Assembly: GCA_023053575.1 (NCBI GenBank)
Contig: JAKZAP010000004.1
Coordinates: 22,187,252 to 22,251,251 of the forward strand
Direction: 5' to 3'
From: Branchinecta lynchi
Taxonomy: Eukaryota > Arthropoda > Branchiopoda > Anostraca > Branchinectidae
Length of the DNA: 64,000 bases
Below are positions 41,551 through 53,725 of this stretch, one piece after another. Below the pieces are notes generated by a model. That model made no database searches. It saw only the letters and a list, made by a program, of their open reading frames with translations, and had not been told where the DNA came from. Numbering within the stretch: the stretch's first letter is position 1; every line of letters starts with the position of its first letter. Made by a program: the position numbers and the translations under genes.

Positions 41551-42098
41551 TGATTCCGTGTGCCAGGAATACACACTCGTTGATTAAGGATGTGATGCGA
41601 GTCTGTTGCTTAATAACCTAAGTTTGCTGGAATGAATCAACAACTACAGGGATTACAACTGGTTCAAATAATATGCTCGTGTATTTGAAATGTCGCACGA
41701 AATATCTAAAGCACAAAAAGACGAGTTGAATGGGACACACAAATCTCAAACCTTGCCAACGTTGCTTCACAAAATGAAATTCCCTATTCTTCATCCCAGT
41801 CGACAGAGCACCTGCCCCCCATACGAACATTTTCGCGGCAACAATCGAGGTAGTGTAAAAACGAGGTCTTGTACTCCTCCTGTACCCCTCCCTAAGAAAT
41901 TAAATTGTGCAAACTTCGTCGGGTGCACCCGAGAACTTCAAATCTTGTCGGTACAACAGGTTAATTAACGTCCATTCGTCTTCACATCAGGTTCTTTAGT
42001 ACCATTTACTACACGTTCTACCATTTACCACAAACCTGCATTGTTCGCATTCAAGTGACTGTTCACATAATAAACGACCAGACAGACTGAGCTGCAAC

Positions 42099-42268
42099 CA
42101 AGGCCGTATCCATGGGGGGGGGGGTTGACCCCCCCCCCCCCCGAAACATACACAAATCATAATTTGTATAGGCTTTTCCCTCTGATCTATGTGTTTTTTT
42201 ACTTTTTTGTCGGACCAGCAGGCAACCCCCCCCCCCCCCCCCGAAACAATTTCCTGGATACGGGCCTG
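42099..42268. mobile_element. Short hAT-like MITE, complete
   Basis: A 170-bp element with ends CAAGGCCGTATCC and GGATACGGGCCTG and a perfect 8-bp duplication GCTGCAAC at 42091-42098 and 42269-42276. It contains three poly-G or poly-C tracts flanking CGAAACATACACAAATC and TTTTGTCGGACCAGCAGGCAA blocks. Sister copies lie at 44292-44469 and, partial, about 57245-57362. Confidence 0.9.
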
Positions 42269-43020
42269 GCTGCAACCATGGGTAAAAATCATCGTATTAC
42301 CACGCCAAATTCAGCTACATTATTTCCCCTGTTAATAGTCAGAAATCAAATATTTTGCCTTTTACGGCGTTCTAAGAGTAAGTAGCAAGAAAGTCTGATC
42401 TTTAGTTGCTTTTACTGTCATGTTTGTTTCGCAATTTTATCTCCTCTTCCGTGTCTTCTCTGTAGGGTTAACTAATTAGCGGCGATTCTTGCTTCTGCGC
42501 ACTACCTGCTGAGCAATAATTCTCAACTAAAATAGGTACTTTTCGAGAAGGGGTCGAACACTTCCAAAAAGCAAGTATAAACGAAAACAAAAAAGTGTTT
42601 TTAGGAGTTAAGAGCCAGCGTCGGATACCACAGTTCCAAGCATATTCTGAATCAGGATTTTTTTGCTTACAAAATGGTATCGTCAGACTGACTGTACCTT
42701 TTGGGTCGGGTGTTTTCAAAATTAAGCGTCTTTTGACGAGCTGGCGGTCGGACTATCTTCAAAAATATCGAATCAGACGTGTCAATGCTAATCGACCATG
42801 AGCGATAATGAATTAATAAGTTTCACGAAGCGTTTTTAACGCCTTCGATAAGAAGATGAACCGGAAGGACGAAGGGCACTGAAGTCTCCCATCTGCACTT
42901 TGTCAATTCCTAATCCTCATAGAAAACTGCACTTTCGTATTGGACTAAGAATTAGCTAAGGTAGGAATGGTGCACATGAATGAATTCAAAGCAAACTACA
43001 AGCTCCACATCGAAACTTAC

Positions 43021-43195
43021 ATCATAGGCGAGATCCGAGTATATTAAAAGATACACATCTCCGACAGTCCTCTCGGTGGTAATTACTAAACTGTTTTCGT
43101 TCTTCACTTCTCCGGAGAAACCAACAAATCCAACTCGGGCAAGAGAAGAGCCACTCCAGCCACTACCTGAAACATGCGCTGCCTCGGAGACACTA
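43021..43195 (-). CDS. Possible host exon, weak
   Basis: On the minus strand an open frame ends at GCCTATGAT/GTAAGTTTC, a canonical splice donor (GT at 43019-43020). The encoded stretch (SGSGWSG, then FVGFSGEVKNENSLVITTERTVGDVYLLIYSDLAYD) has a balanced protein-like composition, and its phase 0 end would join in frame to the exon at 32168-32560 on the same strand. The 5' boundary is unclear: no good acceptor and no in-frame ATG. It may be the previous exon of the same gene or a chance frame. Confidence 0.3.
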
Positions 43196-44291
43196 CTGTT
43201 CAAAGAGCTTCAGAGCTAGAGACAATACAGCTTCATGCCTGCAGAGTGTGTCCAGCACCGACACGCCTTGCAAATGGCATCAGCACCAACTAAAAGGACA
43301 TTATAAGATCGCAGAGGATCTGATTTCGTCCACCTGAATGGCCGCCTAGCTGCAGGTAGGTGTTTTCTTATAACTAAACATTAATGAATAAAACTAAAGA
43401 CTGCGAGGTTAAAGAGAACGTCCTAAGGATTTGCACTGCTAAACAAATAGCCCTAGGGCAAGAAGTCGTCGGAGTGAGTGAGAAGACGCCCGGAACAAAA
43501 GTAACAGAGCAAACCTTGTATTTTACTCCTGACAAGTCAACCCATCTCCCATGGGTGCAATGAAAACCAAGACTTACCGAAACTCGAAAACAAGGCTGAC
43601 TTGGTTGGACGAACAGACGAGCAGAAGCTCGGCACAGTCTATTCAGAAATCTCCTTGGCTCGTCAAACCACTGAATGAAACACTGTTTAACCAGAGTCCC
43701 CAGATTGGTGATATCTTCTAAACATTATGACAGGAAGCTGTTAGCGGATGTTTATTACAGTGATTCGCGCCTTGTTAACCTAATCAGTACTGACAGCCAG
43801 AAAATCTGAGGTACAAAATATTCGATTTTTCTGCGAGAAGATAAGACGAAGTCCGTAAATTAACATGCAGATTTTGTGAAAATAACAAGGCAGTCTCGAT
43901 TGCAGTTATGTAAATACGGAAGACAACTTCCGCGCAAGAACGTGGACCTTGGTCTCATTAGCAAAGCCAGGTGACCATGTTGAAGTGAGCACTTCTTAAA
44001 CCGGGCTGTGGAGTGAACATATGGAAAGCGAACCTGGCATTTCTTTGCTTTTTTACCTTTTTAACTATATGGTTTCTCAAGCACATTATGTTTCTTATCG
44101 CTCCTGTTTCTCGGTGGCATTTGATTGCACTCATGCTGTTCTACAAGGTGATGATAAGGTACCGGCGACGAGAATTCTCAAACTTGTGATGTGCTTATCA
44201 TTCCAAATCAACAGCATTCGGTTTTCATTTTTGGTTTTCTCAATGTTGCGTTTTTTGCCGTTTCTCTTGGAATGAGCTCCATGGCAACACA

Positions 44292-44469
44292 CAGGCCCGT
44301 GTCCAGGAATTTATTTCGGGGGGGGGGGGGGTTGCCTGCTGGTTGGACAAAAAAGTACAAGAAACGCATGGATCAGAGGGAAAAACCTATAAAAATCGTT
44401 ACTTTTGTATGATTCGGGGGGGGGGGGGGGGGTCAATTCCCTACCCCCCCCCCCCTGGGTACGGCTTTG
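44292..44469. mobile_element. Short hAT-like MITE, second copy, inverted
   Basis: A 178-bp sister of the element at 42099-42268 in inverse orientation: ends CAGGCCCGTGTCC and GGGTACGGCTTTG, duplication GCAACACA (44284-44291) against GCAACAAA (44470-44477), one change. The same TTGCCTGCTGGTTGGACAAA and GGATCAGAGGGAAAAACC blocks are present. Confidence 0.85.
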
Positions 44470-44643
44470 GCAACAAACTATCATAATTTAAAAAAAAAAG
44501 GTTGCGCATCCTTGTGTTAAATGTTTTCCAACTTTTGTGGTCTTTTAAAAGCATAGTACTAACGTAACGCTTACAGCAGTTCTATAATGTTTGAAACTGA
44601 CTTCAATTTCGCTTTACGACAAGAGAATACTCTGAACGGCCAC

Positions 44644-45607
44644 AAGGGGCGTCGTTATGGGGGCTCGCAGAGCGCCCGACCACAAAGTTTTAGCAAAAAC
44701 GGGCGCTCGCAGAGCGCCTGACCACACAAATTTAGGTAAAACGGGCGCTCTTGAGTGCCCGACTATGAATATTCAGCCAGCGCAACGGTCGCTCACCCAG
44801 AAAAGCTAAATGGGGGGCTCGCCGCTCGCAGGACGCCGCCCGGAAAAGTCAGTAAGGCTAGTTACTAAGGCGTCGGCTGTTCTGGGTTCTCGAGCGTTTG
44901 AAATTGCATTCTCAGTCGCACGTTTCGAGAAGAAAAATTTTCAGATGATCAATACTTCTTTTCTAGAAAGGCTCGAACTGAAACACATTATCCAACTTCC
45001 AAGTAAATGTCTCACATTTTTCTTGGTTCGTCGTGAACAAAGAAAGATGGGCAGATCCTGCTATTTGGAATCTGAAAAGACGTTCCGATCATACAGGATT
45101 CCACAGAATTTGCCTGCGGCGCCTTTCGTAGTACGCTTTATTTACTGGAAAGTCGCGTCATTTCATTCGGATTTTAGGCTTGGAATTTCGGGGCTTGGGC
45201 CGCTTTAAAAGCTAAATAGATTTTGTTGCAGGGAAGTATCGTTTTGCCAGAAAAAAGTTATCGCCTACTTAAAAAATTACGGCTGCGACGCTCATTTTCA
45301 TTCTGTCTGATATACAGTTTTGCGGATACATTACTATGTTTCAAGGTTATTGTTTCTAACTGGTATGACTCTTGGGCCTTCTGTCTGCCAGTCGTATATT
45401 TTAAGATAATCACCTCCCACGCCCAAGCCCTTCAAACCGCTCGGAGTTACAACTAGGCTTCTAATCTTCAGTCTTCAACACTTGCAGTTATCACGAGTTT
45501 TATTATCACATATGAGACAAAAAGCTGAAACAGGCGGCAGGGCGTCGGTAGGCGCCCTGCCACTCCCCCACCCCCCGCCCCTCGAGTTCTGGCTAGCGAA
45601 GCCCCTG
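44644..45607. mobile_element. Non-autonomous hAT-like transposon
   Basis: Left end AAGGGGCGTCG (first base altered from the expected C), right end CGAAGCCCCTG, with duplications ACGGCCAC (44636-44643) and ATGGCCAC (45608-45615), one change. The interior has TTTGCCTGCGGCGCCTTTCG near 45112-45131 and an AAAGCTAAATAGATTTTG block that match the elements at 21-1353 and 62545-62680. The left 140 bp hold three hairpin-forming tandem repeats. Open frames inside are not transposase. Confidence 0.75.
44660..44780 (+). repeat. Three tandem GC-rich hairpin repeats
   Basis: Units of about 50 bp contain GGGCGCTCGCAGAGCGCC-like palindromes followed by GACCACA-x-AAA. Copies start near 44662, 44702 and 44753. 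They are just inside the left end of the hAT-like element, a position where transposase-binding subterminal repeats occur. Confidence 0.65.
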
Positions 45608-47390
45608 ATGGCCACAGTAAGAGTATTCTGGTGAATTTATGTTAAAGTTTAACGGAAATGGCTGGGATAGGACAATCTAGTTACACATCACTTATTCACT
45701 CAAATTGGCTTGAGCACCCACTAAAATTGCTTTACTTTGTTAATCGGCTATTCACAAATAGTGGAATTTCCGTGTGATTTGTGGTACCTCTATGCGCTTG
45801 TATTTTTGTTGTATGCTTTACGAGGAACATTTATGATTATTTTTTTCTTCAGGCAACTAAGCAATCTTCACCAGTCTCACTGCTGCCCTCTGAAAAGCCG
45901 CGAAGTTGGCTTTTCAGTCAAACTTTACCGTTTAAAAATTTCTGACATTGGGTTTTATGTTCGAACCGCGTCCCGGAGATGGATGGGACCATGAGATTGA
46001 CCCAAGTGAAAGAACCTCGGAAAGAACGCTTCGTAAAGTGCTTGAAGTCGTTGGCGAAGTTCGTAAAGTTGCTCCGGGCCGTAAACCCGCGTAAAGTACT
46101 TTACGGAAATAGGCAAGAAGTTCAACTTCGGTCAACTTTTTTCGGAAAGTTCGGAAGGTTCACCAATAGGAGAAGAGATTGGAAACAAGATTTTAAAATA
46201 AATTTGAAAATGTGGGATTAGGAAGCTCAAAAATGTTTTGAATATGGTAATAATAAATCAATGATTTGAAAATTTTTTTGCAAGAACAATTAGAAATATA
46301 TTTTTTTGTAGAATCGTGTTCTTCTTGTTTGTTTTTGTCAGGTGATTTAGGAAGAAATGGTTACTTATTGGATTACATTATTCTAAAGTGATTTATTTCT
46401 TTCTGTTATTTTTGTTACTGGATTTGTTTGAAATTTATTTTTTTGGAGGTGACTTTTTTGTATCTAAATATTAGGCCATTATGGCTTTTAGCGTTAATAA
46501 ATATCTAGCTACGGTTTATATATGATAATAATAAGGTCTAATAACTTGAAACTTTTTCTTTCAACAACAAATTGTCACACAAATATAGAATTCTCGTAAA
46601 GTTAACTAAGTCAAATTCTCGTCTGAGCGGCGAGAAACGTTAGGGAGCATACTTTGCAAAAAACTTTACGAACCTTAGGAACGTGTCTGGGTCTTCCTTT
46701 AGCGTTCTGAAATAATCCAGCAGATTGACAACGCTGTTACATGGGAATGCTAGAGACAAAGCAAGTCGCTAGAGACAAAGCAGTATAATAAAATGTAAAA
46801 ATGGCATCTTTTGGTATTTCTAAAATAGAAGAATCCTCCCGAATTCTTGTCAACTTGCTTTGCACTCAAGTTGTAAAGGAACAGTGAGGACCCGGTAAAG
46901 TCGTGGTAAAGAAATTTACGCCATAAACTACCAGCTACACATAGCCTAGTCAGTTTTGGTTTGCGGCTTGCCAAAGAATCGCTCAAAGAGGATGTCCAGC
47001 AAAAATCTAAGCAAATAATCAAGATCCTGTTCAGAGGTTAAGAATAATGAAAGACGATCAAGACTAATAAACTATAGGAGCTGCTTATTCTGGGGTGGCT
47101 AAAAAACGCATAACAATACGGGGCGAAATTGAAGTGAGAAAAAACAAGACAGCGGAGCCCACCTGTCGAACCCGGAGCCATTTACAATGTCAGTGTTGAA
47201 AGGATTCTTGAAGATGTCTCAATGGTAGTTGCAGACCGCCTTTTTGCCACCGAATGGCACACAGTGAGCACGCAATAACACATGCTTGTCAGAACACATA
47301 CTTGTTCGTCTCCTTTTCAGGACTATGGCCTAGATGGGACTCCGGATGGGACACTATGGCTATTTTACTTTATTATACTTGTGCAAAGCT
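45608..47390. other. Repeat-derived non-coding sequence
   Basis: 45650-45940 is the second copy of the palindrome-bearing repeat at 27138-27690. From about 46015 to 46160 the word CGTAAAGT or its inverse recurs six or more times, and related words return near 46600-46680 in inverse orientation, suggesting an unrecognised element of about 0.7-0.9 kb. No gene. Confidence 0.4.
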
Positions 47391-47394
47391 GGTA

Positions 47395-47395
<1 letters not shown>

Positions 47396-47420
<25 letters not shown>
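47396..47420 (+). repeat. (TA)n microsatellite
   Basis: Perfect alternating TA of about 24 bases. Confidence 0.85.
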
Positions 47421-47425
<5 letters not shown>

Positions 47426-47529
47426 TTATTTATCACCCACCTACATCAAAAAGATTAATAGTGGAGTATAAACTTGAAGAAGGAAAAAAAAACACAAAAA
47501 AACGGAAAAAGACGTAAAACAACAACTAA

Positions 47530-47700
47530 ACGTTAATCAAACAAACGGATCAAACCGTGGTGAGGCGACAAACACCGATACGCTGTTTCTGAGAGCCTTT
47601 TGTGTAGATTAGTCAGCTTCTCAGTAATATTTGGAAGATAAAACTTTTTAACTATCTTTCGATTCTTGTACCACAGAGGAAGATAGAGAAGAAATTTACA
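47530..47700 (-). mobile_element. Possible 3' end of a non-LTR retrotransposon
   Basis: On the minus strand a short frame reads FLLYLPLWYKNRKIVKKF and continues to a stop before an AT-rich tail. A similar phrase (KFLLYLPRRCRNSRI) is at 60690-60740, also minus strand and also followed by a tail. Shared wording in two places suggests the C-terminus of one retrotransposon family; no reverse transcriptase motif is in view. Confidence 0.35.
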
Positions 47701-47880
47701 GAATCGGAAGTAAGAAGATCGAATATCGCTAATGTCTTTTTTCTTAAATATAGGGTAAAGCCAAGAAAGGTAAATAACAGAATGATGGGAGAAAGTAGAG
47801 TAAGGCTTAGAGTAATGGCTGAGGAGAGGGTCGTTTCCCTAGTGGTATGTTTAAGAGGGAGATGAACGAGTTCATTCATG

Positions 47881-50800
47881 CCTCAATAATTTCATCTTCC
47901 GGTAGTGTATGCCTCGGAAAGTTCCTGCCCAGCACTCGAGAGTATATCTCGATAAAAGCCAAAGTTAGCTCCGGGAAGAACATAAAATTAGCATATTCGC
48001 GATAATAAGGAAGGAAAAACATGAAGTGCATTAGCCTTATTTCCCACAAGACCAAATTATCGTAGAGACAGCAAGAAACTGCTCTGTACGGCGTATGTCA
48101 AGGGCCCACGATAGTTTTTGGTTGAAAAGTACATTAGAACAGAAAGGTGGACCGAAAGGAATTTGAAAATTACTAAGTAGGCTAGCTAGACTCTGATAGC
48201 ACCTCGGAAAACAATTCAGAAAAAATTCCCCCCTCTATAAGAAGGGAACAAGATTGGCGAGCGATCATGCTCGTGGATGGCTCTTGTATATTTGAGCAAC
48301 ATGTACCCTAATGGGCATTGCCCATATAAAAGGTTATGATGACAAATTTAGCGTTGGTCGAAGACATAAGAAAGAAAAAAAAGGTATTCACTCAGAGTAC
48401 TTCATGAACAGTAGACGCCCTGCCGTAACGGCCCATGGGCTGTTTATTCCATTAATATCGATTTTCTGAGCAGACAAAAAGCAAAGGAAGGACCAACCAT
48501 CATGCTATGAAACATCTTCTGTCAGAAATATGCTGAATGAAACCGAGAGCAGAACCAGCTCCTTCTTATTCAGAGCCAGTGCGAATGGCAGCTGCACGGT
48601 AGGATAAATCGCGAGTCATCCAATTTCGGATGACTTTTTACCGGCAAAGCTTTTAGCCCTTCCTTCTCCAGTCGAAGCGTTTTTGAAACTTTCTTTTTGT
48701 GTACCCGCGCAGCATCTTTTTCTTCCCCCTTCACAATGAAGTGCGTGAACCCATGCGAGTGGCCGCGTCTCCACCGCCACTCAGTACCGTTACAAAAATA
48801 GTAAATCAACTAATAAATAGTATCATAACAATGAAACTCCTTAGCTAACGTCACTTTTATTAAATATTCCTACTAAAAAAACGATATAATCGGACTTTAT
48901 TTCATTAAATTAATTAAATAACACAGTTCTAATATGTTTCTCTATTTCATGTTCATGCCTTTATAGGCCTACTTTAAAAAATATATTATTTTATATTTTA
49001 ATTATGGTAGCTGAAAAGGAGATTTTTCAATCACTTATCTTACAGACATATTTAGGGGGTAATTTTTTATTTTGAATAGCAAATCTGACGCTTCTTTCCT
49101 AACAGTAGGGCTTCACGACTGCTTCACCTACTGCTTCACGACTTGTTATGTGAGTTACCCACCCTTCCGACAGAATTCCAGCTTCGTCAGACAAACATAA
49201 TAACAACTTCAATCGGATTTCTTCTCTCATCTCTTACCTAATATGAGGTTCGAAAGTTTCTTTCCAGCTTCGAAAACCGCACACCCCCCAGGCAAGCAAA
49301 TTTATAGCCTGATATCGAAGGATGAACATTAACTCGATTCCGTCCTGCGTTCTCGGCATCGCAAGATTGGTTCCCCACCCTCAAAGACGAGTGTTAGAAT
49401 TCAATTTGAAGCACCTCGTCCTCAGATCCTCGCTAGCCTGAGGGGAATTAAGATCCTAACGACCCTCCTATCCTCACTCCCTATCTGTGACTCATCCAAG
49501 TTTCAGGCACGTCTGAGGGGTGATTTTCAAGTTGTCGTAAGAATAGTAAGCTGACTAGAAATAAGTAAGCAGGAATAGCTGATCAACCCTCCCAAAAATA
49601 TCCAGCTTTCACAAGTTGAGATAACGTGACTATATTTTTCCGGAGGAAAACTACAGAAAAGCATGAAAAAGCGAATTATGACCCTGCCCAACACGTGGTA
49701 AGGTTGCCTTCCTATACAGAATTAGAGTAGAGCTGAAGGCCTGAATCAAAGTGTTGTTTTTTTTCATCGACACGATGCTATGTCTCCAGCCAAGCTAGCG
49801 TCCTGGGATCCCTAAACGTATGTGACGGGATACCTATGATTTCGTAAACGTGTCAGTCCGTCTGTCCAGTGCATATATAGATAAAGAACATGTTAGATCT
49901 GAATATTCAATGCGTTTTCGGCTAGCATTGGTATTTCTGTCGTAATCTGAATATAATATGGGTAACCTGAACTGGAGACAAAAAGCAAGTTTACGGGATC
50001 TGGCGAAGACCGGAAATCTACAAGACCCGATTGTCATGGATGAAGAAAACCCAAACACCAAGAAATTTTCCCCTCCTTCTATCACACCGAAACCTTAGAT
50101 CTTGTTGTTGAAGACGGACAAAAGATACACTGTTTCTGCTTTAAACAAGCTGCACTCTCTGTTTTTTTATACATATAAACGTATCCTTCCTCGAAAGTTT
50201 CATCAACAATGACAAAACTGTCCATGCAGTTTCCTAGAGGCTGTTAACTGTCTCTAAGTCCTTTTTTTCATCAATTGTCACTTTTTTAGCCCGACTCCGC
50301 GATGCCAGAATTCCTAGATTCCTTCCGCGAGCTATCGGCGTTTTTCCGCGACACAGTCTGGGATCCACACTTCTGAGTGTATGTCGCGGAAACAAGATTG
50401 CGTGCCACACAGTCGAGCCACAAGTTGAAACTTGCAGAAATGCCGTTTTCTCTATTTTGTTTGCGGTAATTTCAAATATCTGAAAATAAAAGTAAAATTC
50501 ATGTAAAATCTCAATAAATAGAACTCCTGGCTTATTTCCTTACCATTTTGTACAAAAAGCATCCTCAGTTTGAAGTCTATATGCTTGAAAAAGTAGTTAA
50601 TTTTATTGTTTAGACACTATTTTGCTGCTCAGTTTGAATTTCCCTCCAGAATCGAGCCACAAAATCGACAATCACCTCGCCAGTTGTTTGTCGAATTTGA
50701 GACACAAAGCGAGGCACGAAAATCTTGTTGGTCGCGGAAACACACTTGTGGGCCGCACGAAAGACCGCGGAAACACTCTTTTCGAGCCACAGTCGACCCA

Positions 50801-51270
50801 CAAACTGTTTGTGCGAGCTCGGATAAACGCCTATAGTGTCATCGTGAAAAATTAGCAATGTCACATTCATGACTTTTAGATGATAACTCACAAAATATTA
50901 ATCCTTGCGAATATTTAGAACACCTTCTTTAGTTTTATTTTCATTTTTGCTTGAACGTGTTGCTGTGAAGCACCTGTCAAACTTTGAAGCAAACTTTGTC
51001 GGTTGACAATATTGGACACGGTTTGCTACACTTCATGATTACTAGAGCCTCGTTTTTGTTGCACGCTGCACGTCCACTTCTCGGCCGCTTCAGGGCTATT
51101 TGTTTTTGCACTGCAGTACTTCCGAGGAAGGCGGTAGCACTTCTCGAGGATTGGGACTTGCTTACCGCCTAAGTCTGTGCTTCCCTGCAAGGTGGTGCTA
51201 CCGCCGCTTCAACGAAGGAAAAAGCTTGCAGGCAGTGAATCGAAAAACGCATCTTGTACAGAAGGAAAGA
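47881..51270. other. Non-coding, no gene recognised
   Basis: AT-rich with no supported gene. About 49805-49880 carries a copy of the ACAGACGGAC family. 50330-50400 and 50640-50800 share TTCCGCGAC / GTCGCGGAAAC and GAGCCACA words, a weak local repeat. Confidence 0.4.
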
Positions 51271-51277
51271 AGTGCAC

Positions 51278-51430
51278 ACTGTCAGAGGTTTCATAACAGA
51301 TTACACTTGGATGCGCCGTTTTAACAGACAATGCGTAACAGATAACACTTGGGATGTTATCTTTGTGTTTGAAAACGTTATGCATGAAATGTTATGCACA
51401 ATAAGCTTTGTGTTAGGAACAGCCAAAAAG
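51278..51430 (+). repeat. Relic of the CACTGTCAGAAG hairpin MITE
   Basis: Begins CACACTGTCAGAGGTTTC, then AACAGAT, CACTTGGATGCGC, AACACTTGGGATGTTATC and GTTATGCATGAAATGTTATG, in order shared with 29040-29147 and 55411-56256. The right end is not recognisable. Confidence 0.55.
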
Positions 51431-52797
51431 TATATACTGACTTTATTCTTTGTCGTCATGATGTTGGAAAACTCGGCAGATACTTTTTTCGGTTTTTCGG
51501 TTTTTCCTGATGGTAACGCTTATTAATCAACAAGTCAAAGTTTGAATACTCCTTGATCCCAAGCTGACTGGGAAACATGGTCCATCAACAGCCGACGAGG
51601 ACCCTTGCCAAAGAGGACTAAAACACAGCTGACAAACATTGTGGCTAACTCACTTTTAGCCATTGCTTAATACTAGTCCATGTTTGGACACGAACTTTAA
51701 CTGCCAAAGTCGTTCTCGTGTTAAAACATGTTCAGTTAAGCTGCTTTGCTAAAACGGAAATTTTGTCTACTGAACTTGTTTATCCAAATATATGCTTGCT
51801 TGTACGGTAAGAACTTACGGAACAGACGTGGAGTGTGAAAGTAAAATGTTTTTCACATTTATATAAAAACAGATTACGGTTGCTGTAACCATCCGAAACA
51901 TCTCAAACCACCGAAACATCCCAAAACAGCTTAGAGGGATAATTGGCTGATCAAGAAAACCCCCGAAAATCCCGTTTTTCTTTCTTTTAGATGACCTAAC
52001 GATTACTTATTTGTTAAACAGAATTTCCATTCGTTTTATTGCTGATATTACATTTTTTCTGTTCCCAGAACCCCTTGCAATCTCGAAGATCATCAACCGA
52101 CTGATCAAACGGACTGGACAGAGCAGGAGTTCCAAAGAAAAGCTTTCCTTCCAATTTCGGTCCCCTCACTGTAAGGAATTAGCCTGTCTAATGTGTTCAA
52201 ATCCATGAGCGTGTTGAATAGCCTACTAAAAAGGTTCGGACGTAAACTAGACAGCGACTGGGACGTGACTTTCGGGACAGAGCGGAACTTACTGTTGTCG
52301 CAAATCAAGGTACGGAAGCAGGCCCGTCGACACCCCAGTGGAAAGCCAATTTGAAAGTGTCCGATAGACGACAAAGACTCTAATCCTAGGAGGAAATCGG
52401 AAAGGCGTGGCGAGTCTCCAAGAAAAATTTAATTCCTTCGAGATCGAGAGATGAATTCAGATGAAACTTGCAAAGGTATAAGGAAACATTTTTTTTTTTT
52501 TGGGGGGGGGAGAAGGGATGCGGAGGAAGCTCTCAGGATATCATGAGTTCCAACAATGTGTATGATGCAACAGACTACATTGTACACTAAGCCTTAGTCC
52601 ATTACAAGTCTTAGTACTGCTATACTCTATACGGCTTCATGTGTGTGGCCAGAATTTTTGAAGTTTTCAAAGGTAAGCGCACACGAATCCATCCGGCTAT
52701 GCTTTAGCAGGGATTTTAGGTTGAGATCCAGAGAATGTTAAAAATCCTGCCAGAGACGATGTGACCACAACTGAACAGGGTATCGAGTTCTTCGCGT

Positions 52798-53472
52798 TCT
52801 GATAGGTTTTGGCCCCGGACAATACAGGGCAGGGAACCTATTGAAGTTCCGGAAAGCCCTAGGCCCGTGAAACATTGGGCCACGCTCCCCTGAACGGAAC
52901 ATGAAATCAATTCCGTTATGGACGCTAGAAGCTAAACAAGTGCGCAGTAGTTAAAACGTGGAACGTGAAAGTAAAATGCTACCAATAACCAACGCCAAGT
53001 ATTCGATTAACCGAAATTTGAAACCATCACTTTTTAAAGCTTTTAATGTGAACAAACCGCGTGTAGAAATCCAAAGATCATCTTGCAAAAACGGTTTCAC
53101 TTTCAATACTCAATGTCTTGCCAGCCAGTCCGACCCTTTAAACCTCTTTCTGATAGGTTTTGGCCCCGGACAATACAGGGAACATTTTGTACTTCCAGAA
53201 TGTCCTAGGCCCTTGAAACATTGGGCCACGCTCCCTTGAACAGAACATGAAATCCATTCGGTTATGGACACTAGAAGCTAAACAAGTGCGCAAGAGCTAA
53301 AACGTGCAATGTGAAAGTAAAATGTTACCAATAACCAACCAAGTATTCAATTAACCAAAATTTGACACCATCACTTTTTAAAGCTTTTAATGTGAACAGT
53401 GAGTAGAAATCCAAAGATCATCTTGTTTTCCAATACTCAGTGTCTTGCCAGCCAGTCCGACCCTTTAAACCT
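52798..53472 (+). repeat. Tandem duplication, unit 351 bp
   Basis: The unit beginning TCTGATAGGTTTTGGCCCCG at 52798 is repeated from 53149. Both run through GTGAAACATTGGGCCACGC or its variant, ACAAGTGCGCA, GTGAAAGTAAAATG and end in CCAGTCCGACCCTTTAAACC. The second copy is about 325 bp owing to small deletions, for example of the CGGTTTCACTTT block. Confidence 0.85.
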
Positions 53473-53640
53473 CTTTTCAATTAGCAAGGTAATTAAATGA
53501 AGGCATTGCAAGAATGTACAAAAGGAAGACAGTCGGAATAGAGACTTTCATAATAATCCTTCAGCCCTAAACTCAAATAATTCCTAAGAAGTAATGCCCC
53601 AAATACTTATAGTTGCCAGAAGCTTCATTAATTTATTGCA

Positions 53641-53725
53641 GGTTCGTTTTTTCCAGCTACAGCCTGAAGAGGACCCTTTTCAAAAAGGGCAAAAATATCG
53701 CTGAAGATTAACCCAGCTGGATTTT
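53641..53725 (+). repeat. Dispersed motif with hammerhead-like core
   Basis: The best preserved of six copies. CCAGCT and AGCTGG form an outer pair; inside are CTGAAGA at 53664-53670, a GGACCCTTTT / AAAAAGGG hairpin, and AAAAATATCGCTG. Other copies: about 6372-6415, 29240-29275 (minus), 29407-29490, 37640-37700, 51585-51640. Confidence 0.45.

Noticed and set aside
48570..48809. Minus-strand 79-codon frame with a basic, protein-like composition
   Set aside because: No convincing acceptor, donor or ATG; starts at TTG. Could be an exon but unsupported.
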